This document shows positions 14,801 to 28,300 of a stretch of 64,000 nt of DNA, piece by piece (positions within the stretch are counted from its first letter, which is position 1; each line of letters opens with the position of its first letter). The notes below the pieces were generated by a model. That model was given only the letters and a program-made list of their open reading frames with translations. It did not search any database and was not told the DNA's origin. The position numbers and the translations under genes were made by a program. This DNA is from Bathymodiolus brooksi (Eukaryota; Mollusca; Bivalvia; Mytilida; Modiolidae): the NCBI GenBank assembly GCA_963680875.1, contig OY804589.1:4154001-4218000 (forward strand), in the 5' to 3' direction.

Positions 14801-17800
14801 TACATTAACACCGAAGGAACCAGGACAGCATGACAGGTGTCATTAATGATATAGGATACACTAACACTGAAGGAACCAGGACAGCATGACAGGTGTCATT
14901 AATGACATAGGATTAACACTGAAGGCACCAGGACAGCATGACATGTGTCATTGATGACATAGGATACACTAACACTGAATGAACCAGGGCAGCATGACAG
15001 GTGTCATTAATGACATAGGATACATTAACACTGAAGGAACCAGGACAGCATGACAGGTGTCATTAATGACATAGGATACACTAACACTGAAGGAACCAGG
15101 ACAGCATGACAGGTGTCATTAATGACATAGGATACACACTGTAGGAACTAGGACAGTATGACTGGTGTCATTAATGACATAGGATACACTAACACTGCAT
15201 GAATTAGGACAACATGACAGGTAGCATTAATGACATAGGATACACTAACACTGAAGGAACCAGGACAGCATAACAGGTGTCATTAATGACATAGGATACA
15301 CAAACACTGACGGAATTAAGACAGCATGACGGGTGTCATTAATGACATAGGATACACTAACACTAAAAGGAACTAGGACAGCATGACAGGTGTCATTAAT
15401 GATATAGGATACAATAACACTGAAGGAACCAGGACAGCATGACATGTGTCATTAATGACATAGGATTAACACTGAAGGCACCAGGACAGCCTGACATGTG
15501 TCATTGATGACATAGGATACACTAACACTGAAGGAACCAGGACAGCATGACAGGTGTCATTAATAACATAGGATACACTAACACTAAAAGGAACTAGGAC
15601 AGCATGACAGGTGTCATTAATGACATAGGATACATTAACACTGAAGGAACCAGGACAACATGACAGGCGTCATTAATGACATAGGATACACTAACATTGA
15701 AGGAACTAGGACAGCATGACAGGTGTCATTAATGGCATAGGATATACTAACACTGAAGGAACCAGGACAGCATAACGAGTATCATTAACGACATAGGATA
15801 CACTAACACTGAATGAACCAGGACAGCATGACAGGTGTAATTGATGACATATTATACACTAACACTGAAGGAACCAGGACAGCATGACAGGTGTCATTAA
15901 TAACATAGGATACACTAACACTAAAAGGAACTAGGACAGCATGACAGGTGTCATTAATGACATAGGATACACTAACACTGAAGGAACCAGGACAGCATAA
16001 CAGGTGTCATTAATGACATAGGATACACAAACACTGACGGAATTAAGAAAGCATGACGGGTGTCATTAATGACATAGGATACACTAACACTAAAAGGAAC
16101 TAGGACAGCATGACAGGTGTCATTAATGACATATGATACATTAACACCGAAGGAACCAGGACAGCATGACAGGTGTCATTAATGATATAGGATACACTAA
16201 CACTGAAGGAACCAGGACAGCATGACAGGTGTCATTAATGACATAGGATTAACACTGAAGGCACCAGGACAGCATGACATGTGTCATTGATGACATAGGA
16301 TACACTAACACTGAATGAACCAGGGCAGCATGACAGGTGTCATTAATGACATAGGATACATTAACACTGAAGGAACCAGGACAGCATGACAGGTGTCATT
16401 AATGACATAGGATACACTAACACTGAAGGAACCAGGACAGCATGACAGGTGTCATTAATGACATAGGATACACACTGTAGGAACTAGGACAGTATGACTG
16501 GTGTCATTAATGACATAGGATACACTAACACTGCATGAATTAGGACAACATGACAGGTAGCATTAATGACATAGGATACACTAACACTGAAGGAACCAGG
16601 ACAGCATAACAGGTGTCATTAATGACATAGGATACACTAACACTAAAAGGAACTAGGACAGCATGACAGGTGTCATTAATGATATAGGATACAATAACAC
16701 TGAAGGAACCAGGACAGCATGACATGTGTCATTAATGACATAGGATTAACACTGAAGGCACCAGGACAGCCTGACATGTGTCATTGATGACATAGGATAC
16801 ACTAACACTGAAGGAACCAGGACAGCATGACAGGTGTCATTAATAACATAGGATACACTAACACTAAAAGGAACTAGGACAGCATGACAGGTGTCATTAA
16901 TGACATAGGATACATTAACACTGAAGGAACCAGGACAACATGACAGGCGTCATTAATGACATAGGATACACTAACATTGAAGGAACTAGGACAGCATGAC
17001 AGGTGTCATTAATGACATAGGATATACTAACACTGAAGGAACCAGGACAGCATAACGAGTATCATTAACGACATAGGATACACTAACACTGAATGAACCA
17101 GGACAGCATGACAGGTGTAATTGATGACATATTATACACTAACACTGAAGGAACCAGGACAGCATGACAGGTGTCATTAATAACATAGGATACACTAACA
17201 CTAAAAGGAACTAGGACAGCATGACAGGTGTCATTAATGACATAGGATACACTAACACTGAAGGAACCAGGACAGCATAACAGGTGTCATTAATGACATA
17301 GGATACACAAACACTGACGGAATTAAGAAAGCATGACGGGTGTCATTAATGACATAGGATACACTAACACTAAAAGGAACTAGGACAGCATGACAGGTGT
17401 CATTAATGACATATGATACATTAACACCGAAGGAACCAGGACAGCATGACAGGTGTCATTAATGATATAGGATACACTAACACTGAAGGAACCAGGACAG
17501 CATGACAGGTGTCATTAATGACATAGGATTAACACTGAAGGCACCAGGACAGCATGACATGTGTCATTGATGACATAGGATACACTAACACTGAATGAAC
17601 CAGGGCAGCATGACAGGTGTCATTAATGACATAGGATACATTAACACTGAAGGAACCAGGACAGCATGACAGGTGTCATTAATGACATAGGATACACTAA
17701 CACTGAAGGAACCAGGACAGCATGACAGGTGTCATTAATGACATAGGATACACACTGTAGGAACTAGGACAGTATGACTGGTGTCATTAATGACATAGGA

Positions 17801-20800
17801 TACACTAACACTGCATGAATTAGGACAACATGACAGGTAGCATTAATGACATAGGATACACTAACACTGAAGGAACCAGGACAGCATAACAGGTGTCATT
17901 AATGACATAGGATACACAAACACTGACGGAATTAAGACAGCATGACGGGTGTCATTAATGACATAGGATACACTAACACTAAAAGGAACTAGGACAGCAT
18001 GACAGGTATCATTAATGACATAGGATACATTAACACCGAAGGAACCAGGACATCATGACAGGTGTCATTAATGACATAGGATACACTAACACTGAAGGAA
18101 CCAGGACAGAATGACAGGTGTCATTAATGACATAGGATACACACTGTAGGAACTAGGACAGTATGAGAGGTGTCATTAATAACATAGGATACACTAACAC
18201 TAAAAGGAACTCAGACAGCATGACAGGTGACATTAATGACATAGGATACACTAACACTGAAGGAACCAGGACAGCATAACAGGTGTCATTAATGACATAG
18301 GATACACAAACACTGACGGAATTAAGACAGCATGACGGGTGTCATTAATGACATAGGATACACTAACACTAAAAGGAACTAGGACAGCATGACAGGTGTC
18401 ATTAATGATATAGGATACAATAACACTGAAGGAACCAGGACAGCATGACATGTGTCATTAATGACATAGGATTAACACTGAAGGCACCAGGACAGCCTGA
18501 CATGTGTCATTGATGACATAGGATACACTAACACTGAAGGAACCAGGACAGCATGACAGGTGTCATTAATAACATAGGATACACTAACACTAAAAGGAAC
18601 TAGGACAGCATGACAGGTGTCATTAATGACATAGGATACATTAACACTGAAGGAACCAGGACAACATGACAGGCGTCATTAATGACATAGGATACACTAA
18701 CATTGAAGGAACTAGGACAGCATGACAGGTGTCATTAATGACATAGGATATACTAACACTGAAGGAACCAGGACAGCATAACGAGTATCATTAACGACAT
18801 AGGATACACTAACACTGAATGAACCAGGACAGCATGACAGGTGTAATTGATGACATATTATACACTAACACTGAAGGAACCAGGACAGCATGACAGGTGT
18901 CATTAATAACATAGGATACACTAACACTAAAAGGAACTAGGACAGCATGACAGGTGTCATTAATGACATAGGATACACTAACACTGAAGGAACCAGGACA
19001 GCATAACAGGTGTCATTAATGACATAGGATACACAAACACTGACGGAATTAAGAAAGCATGACGGGTGTCATTAATGACATAGGATACACTAACACTAAA
19101 AGGAACTAGGACAGCATGACAGGTGTCATTAATGACATATGATACATTAACACCGAAGGAACCAGGACAGCATGACAGGTGTCATTAATGATATAGGATA
19201 CACTAACACTGAAGGAACCAGGACAGCATGACAGGTGTCATTAATGACATAGGATTAACACTGAAGGCACCAGGACAGCATGACATGTGTCATTGATGAC
19301 ATAGGATACACTAACACTGAATGAACCAGGGCAGCATGACAGGTGTCATTAATGACATAGGATACATTAACACTGAAGGAACCAGGACAGCATGACAGGT
19401 GTCATTAATGACATAGGATACACTAACACTGAAGGAACCAGGACAGCATGACAGGTGTCATTAATGACATAGGATACACACTGTAGGAACTAGGACAGTA
19501 TGACTGGTGTCATTAATGACATAGGATACACTAACACTGCATGAATTAGGACAACATGACAGGTAGCATTAATGACATAGGATACACTAACACTGAAGGA
19601 ACCAGGACAGCATAACAGGTGTCATTAATGACATAGGATACACAAACACTGACGGAATTAAGACAGCATGACGGGTGTCATTAATGACATAGGATACACT
19701 AACACTAAAAGGAACTAGGACAGCATGACAGGTGTCATTAATGATATAGGATACAATAACACTGAAGGAACCAGGACAGCATGACATGTGTCATTAATGA
19801 CATAGGATTAACACTGAAGGCACCAGGACAGCCTGACATGTGTCATTGATGACATAGGATACACTAACACTGAAGGAACCAGGACAGCATGACAGGTGTC
19901 ATTAATAACATAGGATACACTAACACTAAAAGGAACTAGGACAGCATGACAGGTGTCATTAATGACATAGGATACATTAACACTGAAGGAACCAGGACAA
20001 CATGACAGGCGTCATTAATGACATAGGATACACTAACATTGAAGGAACTAGGACAGCATGACAGGTGTCATTAATGACATAGGATATACTAACACTGAAG
20101 GAACCAGGACAGCATAACGAGTATCATTAACGACATAGGATACACTAACACTGAATGAACCAGGACAGCATGACAGGTGTAATTGATGACATATTATACA
20201 CTAACACTGAGGGAACCAGGACAGCATGACAGGTGTCATTAATAACATAGGATACACTAACACTAAAAGGAACTAGGACAGCATGACAGGTGTCATTAAT
20301 GACATAGGATACACTAACACTGAAGGAACCAGGACAGCATAACAGGTGTCATTAATGACATAGGATACACAAACACTGACGGAATTAAGAAAGCATGACG
20401 GGTGTCATTAATGACATAGGATACACTAACACTAAAAGGAACTAGGACAGCATGACAGGTGTCATTAATGACATATGATACATTAACACCGAAGGAACCA
20501 GGACAGCATGACAGGTGTCATTAATGATATAGGATACACTAACACTGAAGGAACCAGGACAGCATGACAGGTGTCATTAATGACATAGGATTAACACTGA
20601 AGGCACCAGGACAGCATGACATGTGTCATTGATGACATAGGATACACTAACACTGAATGAACCAGGGCAGCATGACAGGTGTCATTAATGACATAGGATA
20701 CATTAACACTGAAGGAACCAGGACAGCATGACAGGTGTCATTAATGACATAGGATACACTAACATTAAAAGGAACTAGGACAGCATGACAGGTGTCATTA

Positions 20801-23800
20801 ATGACATAGGATACATTAACACCGAAGGAACCAGGACAGCATGACAGGTGTCATTAATGATATAGGATACACTAACACTGAAGGAATCAGGACAGCATGA
20901 CAGGTGTCATTAATGACATAGGATTAACACTGAAGGCACCAGGACAGCATGACATGTGTCATTGATGACATAGGATACACTAACACTGAATGAACCAGGG
21001 CAGCATGACAGGTGTCATTACTAACAGGATACACTAACACTAAAAGGAACTAGGACAGCATGACAGGTGTCATTAATGACATAGGATACACTAACACTGA
21101 ATGAACCAGGCCAGCATGACAGGTGTCATTAATGACATAAGATACACTAACACTGAAGGAACCAGGACAGCATGACAGGTGTCATTAATGACATAAGATA
21201 CACTAACACTGAAGGAACCAGGACAGTATGACAGGTGTCATTAATGACATAGGATACACACTGTAGGAACTAGGACAGTATGACAGGTGTCATTAATAAC
21301 ATAGGATACACTAACACTAAAAGGAACTAGGACAGCATGACAGGTGGCATTAATGACATAGGATACACTAACACTGAAGGAACCAGGACAGCATAACAGG
21401 TGTCATTAATGACATAGGATACACAAACACTGACGGAATTAAGACAGCATGACGGGTGTCATTAATGACATAGGATACACTAACACTAAAAGGAACTAGG
21501 ACAGCATGACAGGTGTCATTAATGATATAGGATACAATAACACTGAAGGAACCAGGACAGCATGACATGTGTCATTAATGACATAGGATTAACACTGAAG
21601 GCACCAGGACAGCCTGACATGTGTCATTGATGACATAGGATACACTAACACTGAAGGAACCAGGACAGCATGACAGGTGTCATTAATAACATAGGATACA
21701 CTAACACTAAAAGGAACTAGGACAGCATGACAGGTGTCATTAATGACATAGGATACATTAACACTGAAGGAACCAGGACAACATGACAGGCGTCATTAAT
21801 GACATAGGATACACTAACATTGAAGGAACTAGGACAGCATGACAGGTGTCATTAATGACATAGGATATACTAACACTGAAGGAACCAGGACAGCATAACG
21901 AGTATCATTAACGACATAGGATACACTAACACTGAATGAACCAGGACAGCATGACAGGTGTAATTGATGACATATTATACACTAACACTGAAGGAACCAG
22001 GACAGCATGACAGGTGTCATTAATAACATAGGATACACTAACACTAAAAGGAACTAGGACAGCATGACAGGTGTCATTAATGACATAGGATACACTAACA
22101 CTGAAGGAACCAGGACAGCATAACAGGTGTCATTAATGACATAGGATACACAAACACTGACGGAATTAAGAAAGCATGACGGGTGTCATTAATGACATAG
22201 GATACACTAACACTAAAAGGAACTAGGACAGCATGACAGGTGTCATTAATGACATATGATACATTAACACCGAAGGAACCAGGACAGCATGACAGGTGTC
22301 ATTAATGATATAGGATACACTAACACTGAAGGAACCAGGACAGCATGACAGGTGTCATTAATGACATAGGATTAACACTGAAGGCACCAGGACAGCATGA
22401 CATGTGTCATTGATGACATAGGATACACTAACACTGAATGAACCAGGGCAGCATGACAGGTGTCATTACTAACAGGATACACTAACACTAAAAGGAACTA
22501 GGACAGCATGACAGGTGTCATTAATGACATAGGATACACTAACACTGAATGAACCAGGACAGCATGACAGGTGTCATTAATGACATAGGATACATTAACA
22601 CTGAAGGAACCAGGACAGCATGACAGGTGTCATTAATGACATAGGATACACTAACACTGAAGGAACCAGGACAGCATGACAGGTGTCATTAATGACATAG
22701 GATACACACTGTAGGAACTAGGACAGTATGACTGGTGTCATTAATGACATAGGATACACTAACACTGCATGAATTAGGACAACATGACAGGTAGCATTAA
22801 TGACATAGGATACACTAACACTGAAGGAACCAGGACAGCATAACAGGTGTCATTAATGACATAGGATACACAAACACTGACGGAATTAAGACAGCATGAC
22901 GGGTGTCATTAATGACATAGGATACACTAACACTAAAAGGAACTAGGACAGCATGACAGGTATCATTAATGACATAGGATACATTAACACCGAAGGAACC
23001 AGGACATCATGACAGGTGTCATTAATGACATAGGATACACTAACACTGAAGGAACCAGGACAGAATGACAGGTGTCATTAATGACATAGGATACACACTG
23101 TAGGAACTAGGACAGTATGAGAGGTGTCATTAATAACATAGGATACACTAACACTAAAAGGAACTCAGACAGCATGACAGGTGACATTAATGACATAGGA
23201 TACACTAACACTGAAGGAACCAGGACAGCATAACAGGTGTCATTAATGACATAGGATACACAAACACTGACGGAATTAAGACAGCATGACGGGTGTCATT
23301 AATGACATAGGATACACTAACACTAAAAGGAACTAGGACAGCATGACAGGTGTCATTAATGATATAGGATACAATAACACTGAAGGAACCAGGACAGCAT
23401 GACAGGTGTCATTAATGACATAGGATTAACACTGAAGGCACCAGTACAGCCTGACATGTGTCATTGATGACATAGGATACACTAACACTGAAAGAACCAG
23501 GGCAGCATGACAGGTGTCATTAATAACATAGGATACACTAACACTAAAAGTAACTAGGACAGCATGACAGGTGTCATTAATGACATATGATACATTAACA
23601 CTGAAGGAACCAGGACAGCATGACAGGTGTCATTAATGACATAGGATACACTAACACTGAAAGAACCAGGACAGCATGACAGGTGTCATTAATGACATAG
23701 GATACATTAACACTGAAGGAACCAGGACAGCATGACAGGTGTCATTAATGACATAGGATACATTAACACTGAAGGAACCAGGACAGCATGACAGGTGTCA

Positions 23801-24890
23801 TTAATGACATAGGATACACACTGTAGGAACTAGGACAGTATGACTGGTGTCATTAATGACATAGGATACACTAACACTGCATGAATTAGGACAGCATGAC
23901 AGGTGGCATTAATGACATAAAATACACTAACACTGAAGGAACCAGGACAGCATGACGGGTGTCATTAATGACATAGGATACACTAACACTAACAGGAACT
24001 AGGACAGCATGACAGGTGTCATTAATGACATAGGATACATTAACACCGAAGGAACCAAGACAGCATGGCAGGTGTCATTAATGATATAGGATACACTAAC
24101 ACTGAAGGAACCAGGACAGCATGACAGGTGTCATTAATGACATAGGATTAACACTGAAGGCACCAGGACAGCATGACATGTGTCATTGATGACATAGGAT
24201 ACACTAACACTGAAGGAACCAGGGCAGCATGACAGGTGTCATTAATAACATAGGATACACTAACACTAAAAGGAACTAGGACAGCATGACAGGTGTCATT
24301 AATGACATAGGATACATTAACACTGAAGGAACCAGGACAGCATGACAGGTGTCATTAATGACATAGGATACACTAACACTGAAGGAACCAGGACAGCATG
24401 ACAGGTGTCATTAATGACATAGGATACACTAACACTGAAGGAACCAGGACAGCATGACAGGTGTCATTAATGACATAGGATACATTAACACTGAAGGAAC
24501 CAAGACAGCATGACAGGTGTCATTAATGACATAGGATACACTAACACTGAAGGAACCAGGACAGCATGACAGGTGTCATTAATGACATAGGATACACAAA
24601 CACTGTAGGAACTAGGACAATATGACTAGTGTCATTAATGACATAGGATACACTAACACTGCATGAATTAGGACAGCATGACAGTTGTCATTAATGACAT
24701 AGAATACACTAACACTGCATGAATTAGGACAGCATGATGGGTGTCATTAATGACATAGAATACACTAACACTGAAGGAACCAGGACAGCATGACAGGTGT
24801 CATTAATGACATATGATTAACACTGAAGGCACCAGGACAGCATGACAAGTGTCATTAATGACATAGGATACACTAACACTGACGGAATAA
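2860..24890. repeat. Intronic 56-bp satellite, about 390 copies, with higher-order structure
   Basis: The monomer (about 56 bp) contains AGGACAGCATGACAGGTGTC, the palindrome TGTCATTAATGACA, and ATAGGATACACTAACACTGA. Monomer variants (TAAAAGGAACTAGG, GACGGAATTAAGA, short GATTAACACTGAAGGC, ACACTGTAGGAACT) recur in fixed order. One marker variant starts near 5061, 6397, 8123, 9459, 9956, 11682, 13018, 14354, 15245, 18251, 19587 and 21368. The recurring spacing is 1336 bp, with 1726, 497 and 891 bp as rearranged blocks. The left third (2860-5000) and the right end are less homogeneous than the core. The array fills most of the last ROCO intron. Copy number is an estimate from length. Confidence 0.95.
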
Positions 24891-25310
24891 TGCTTTAATA
24901 ATTAGGGAAACATGACCTAAGGAGCCATTAACATGGATGTGAGTTTACCTACAAATATTGCATATTCTAAACAGCATCAGTAACTATTGTATTTATAAAA
25001 CTTACCATACCTAGTCCAACTATTTTGCTATTATATATCAAAGATTTTACATACCAAAAACCTCAACGTCCTCCTTGAATACCTGTAATACACAAATAAG
25101 TTGTAAAGTAAAGTAATTATCTATTATATAGAATAGACTGTAAAGTTAATGTGACAGATTAAACAACAAAATATTGATAACAAGCTAATTAACATAATTC
25201 AATGTGGATAAAACACTCAATCTTGTCAGAAAGGAAGAACATTTGAGCCACATTTCCCCCAAAAAGATATCATGGTGATGAGTACTTATGCCCAACAAAT
25301 AAGCCAACTT
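24891..25310 (-). other. Non-repetitive island between two satellites, holding the 28-nt microexon
   Basis: About 420 bp of ordinary AT-rich sequence separates the 56-bp and 61-bp arrays. Apart from the microexon at 25055-25082 with its acceptor and donor, no other exon or element was recognised. Confidence 0.6.
25055..25082 (-). CDS. ROCO 28-nt microexon between the two death domains
   Basis: The acceptor reads TTTGTGTATTACAG and the donor reads TTTG|GTATGT. At 28 nt it converts phase 0 (exit of the first death-domain exon) to phase 1 (entry of the terminal exon), so the frame stays open. It encodes VFKEDVEVF and the first base of an Asp codon, an acidic linker. It sits in a 400-bp island of non-repetitive DNA between the 22-kb 56-bp satellite and the 11-kb 61-bp array. 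Without it the two death-domain exons would not be in frame. No transcript evidence is available here. Confidence 0.72.
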
Positions 25311-25319
25311 AGCTCCAGT

Positions 25320-28300
25320 CGAAAATTGTGTTTACTCTTCTGGAGCACCTGATTTTATTCCTTGTTTTAGTGTATTATTGATAACTCTCTGTTTACTCTT
25401 CTGGAGGATCTGATTTCATTCCTTGTTTTAGTCCACTATTGATAACTCTCTGTTTACTCTTCTGGAACACGTGATTTCATTCCTTGTTTTAGTGTACTAT
25501 TGATAACTCTCTGTTAACTCTTCTGGAGCACCTGATTTCATTCCTTGTTTTAGTGTACTATTGATAACTCTCTGTTTACTCTTCTGGAGCACCTGATTTC
25601 ATTCCTTGTTTTAGTGTACTATTGATAACTCTCTGTTTACTCTTCTGTAGCACCTGATTTCATTCCTTGTTTTAGTGTACTATTGATAACTCTCTGTTTA
25701 CTCCTCTGGAGCATCTGATTTCATTCCTTGTTTTAGTCTACTATTGATAACTCTGTGTTTACACTTCTGGAGCACCTGATTTCATTCCTGGTTTTAGTGT
25801 ACTATTGATAACTCTCTGTTTACTCCTCTGGAACACTTGATTTCATTCCTGGCTTTAGTGTACTATTGATAACTCTCTGTTTACTCTTCTGGAGCACCTG
25901 ATTTCATTCCTTGTTTTAGTGTACTATTGACAACTCTCTGTTTACTCTTCTGTAGCACCTGATTTCATTCCTGGTTTTAGTGTACTATTGATAACTCTCT
26001 GTTTACTCCTCTGGAACACTTGATTTCATTCCTTGTTTTAGTGTACTATTGATAACTCTCTGTTTACTCTTCTGGAACACGTGATTTCATTCCTTGTTTT
26101 AGTGTACTATTGATAACTCTCTGTTAACTCTTCTGGAGCACCTGATTTCATTCCTTGTTTTAGTGTACTATTGATAACTCTCTGTTTACTCTTCTGGAGC
26201 ACCTGATTTCATTCCTTGTTTTAGTGTACTATTGATAACTCTCTGTTTACTCTTCTGTAGCACCTGATTTCATTCCTTGTTTTAGTGTACTATTGATAAC
26301 TCTCTGTTTACTCCTCTGGAGCATCTGATTTCATTCCTTGTTTTAGTCTACTATTGATAACTCTGTGTTTACTCTTCTGGAGCACCTGATTTCATTCCTT
26401 GTTTTAGTGTACTATTGACAACTCTCTGTTTACTCTTCTGTAGCACCTGATTTCATTCCTGGTTTTAGTGTACTATTGATAACTCTCTGTTTACTCCTCT
26501 GGAACACTTGATTTCATTCCTTGTTTTAGTGTACTATTGATAACTCTCTGTTTACTCTTCTGGAACACGTGATTTCATTCCTTGTTTTAGTGTACTATTG
26601 ATAACTCTCTGTTAACTCTTCTGGAGCACCTGATTTCATTCCTTGTTTTAGTGTACTATTGATAACTCTCTGTGTTAACTCTTCTGGAGCATCTGATTTC
26701 ATTCCTTGTTTTAGTGTACTATTGATAACTCTCTGCTTACTCCTCTGGAACACTTGATTTCATTCCTGGTTTTAGTGTACTATTGATAACTCTCTGTTTA
26801 CTCCTCTGGAACACTTGATTTCATTCCTGGTTTTAGTGTACTATTGATAACTCTCTGTTTACTCCTCTGGAACACTTGATTTCATTCCTTGTTTTAGTGT
26901 ACTATTGATAACTCTCTGTTTACTCTTCTGTAGCACCTGATTTTATTCCTTGTTTTAGTGTACTATTGATAACTCTCTGTTTACTCTTCTGTAGCGCCTG
27001 ATTTCATTCCTGGTTTTAGTGTACTATTGATAACTCTCTGTTTACTCCTCTGGAACACTTGATTTCATTCCTTGTTTTAGTGTACTATTGATAACTCTCT
27101 GCTTACTCTTCTGGAGCACCTGATTTCATTCCTTGTTTTAGTGTACTATTGATAACTCTCTGTTTACTCTTCTGTAGCACCTGATTTCATTCCTGGTTTT
27201 AGTGTACTATTGATAACTCTCTGTTTACTCCTCTGGAACACTTGATTTCATTCCTTGTTTTAGTGTACTATTGATAACTCTCTGTTTACTCTTCTGGAAC
27301 ACGTGATTTCATTCCTTGTTTTAGTGTACTATTGATAACTCTCTGTTAACTCTTCTGGAGCACCTGATTTCATTCCTTGTTTTAGTGTACTATTGATAAC
27401 TCTCTGTGTTAACTCTTCTGGAGCATCTGATTTCATTCCTTGTTTTAGTGTACTATTGATAACTCTCTGTTTACTCCTCTGGAACACTTGATTTCATTCC
27501 TGGTTTTAGTGTACTATTGATAACTCTCTGTTTACTCCTCTGGAACACTTGATTTCATTCCTGGTTTTAGTGTACTATTGATAACTCTCTGTTTACTCCT
27601 CTGGAACACTTGATTTCATTCCTTGTTTTAGTGTACTATTGATAACTCTCTGTGTTAACTCTTCTGGAGCACCTGATTTCATTCCTTGTTTTAGTGTACT
27701 ATTGATAACTCTCTGTTTACTCTTCTGTAGCACCTGATTTTATTCCTTGTTTTAGTGTACTATTGATAACTCTCTGTTTACTCTTCTGGAACACTTGATT
27801 TCATTCCTTGTTTTAGTGTACTATTGATAACTCTGTGTTAACTCTTCTGGAGCACCTGATTTTATTCCTGGTTTTAGTGTACTATTGATAACTCTCTGTT
27901 TACTCTTCTGGAACACCTGATTTCATTCCTTGTTTTAGTGTACTATTGATAACTCTCTGTGTTAAATCTTCTGGAGCACCTGATTTCATTCCTTGTTTTA
28001 GTGTATTATTGATAACTCTCTGTTTACTCTTCTGGAGCATCTGATTTCATTCCTTGTTTTAGTGTACTATTGATAACTCTCTGTTAACTCTTCTGGAGCA
28101 TCTGATTTCATTCCTGGTTTTAGTCTACTATTGATAACTCTCTGTTTACTCCTCTGGAACACTTGATTTCATTCCTTGTTTTAGTGTACTATTGATAACT
28201 CTCTGTTTACTCTTCTGGAGCACCTGATTTCATTCCTTGTTTTAGTGTACTATTGATAACTCTCTGTTTACTCTTCTGGAGCACCTGATTTCATTCCTTG

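Noticed and set aside
5061..21568. Thirteen near-identical minus-strand open frames of 61-66 codons
   Set aside because: They lie at one fixed place in the 56-bp satellite higher-order block. Their translation is the repeat itself, without start context or family match, so they are not genes.
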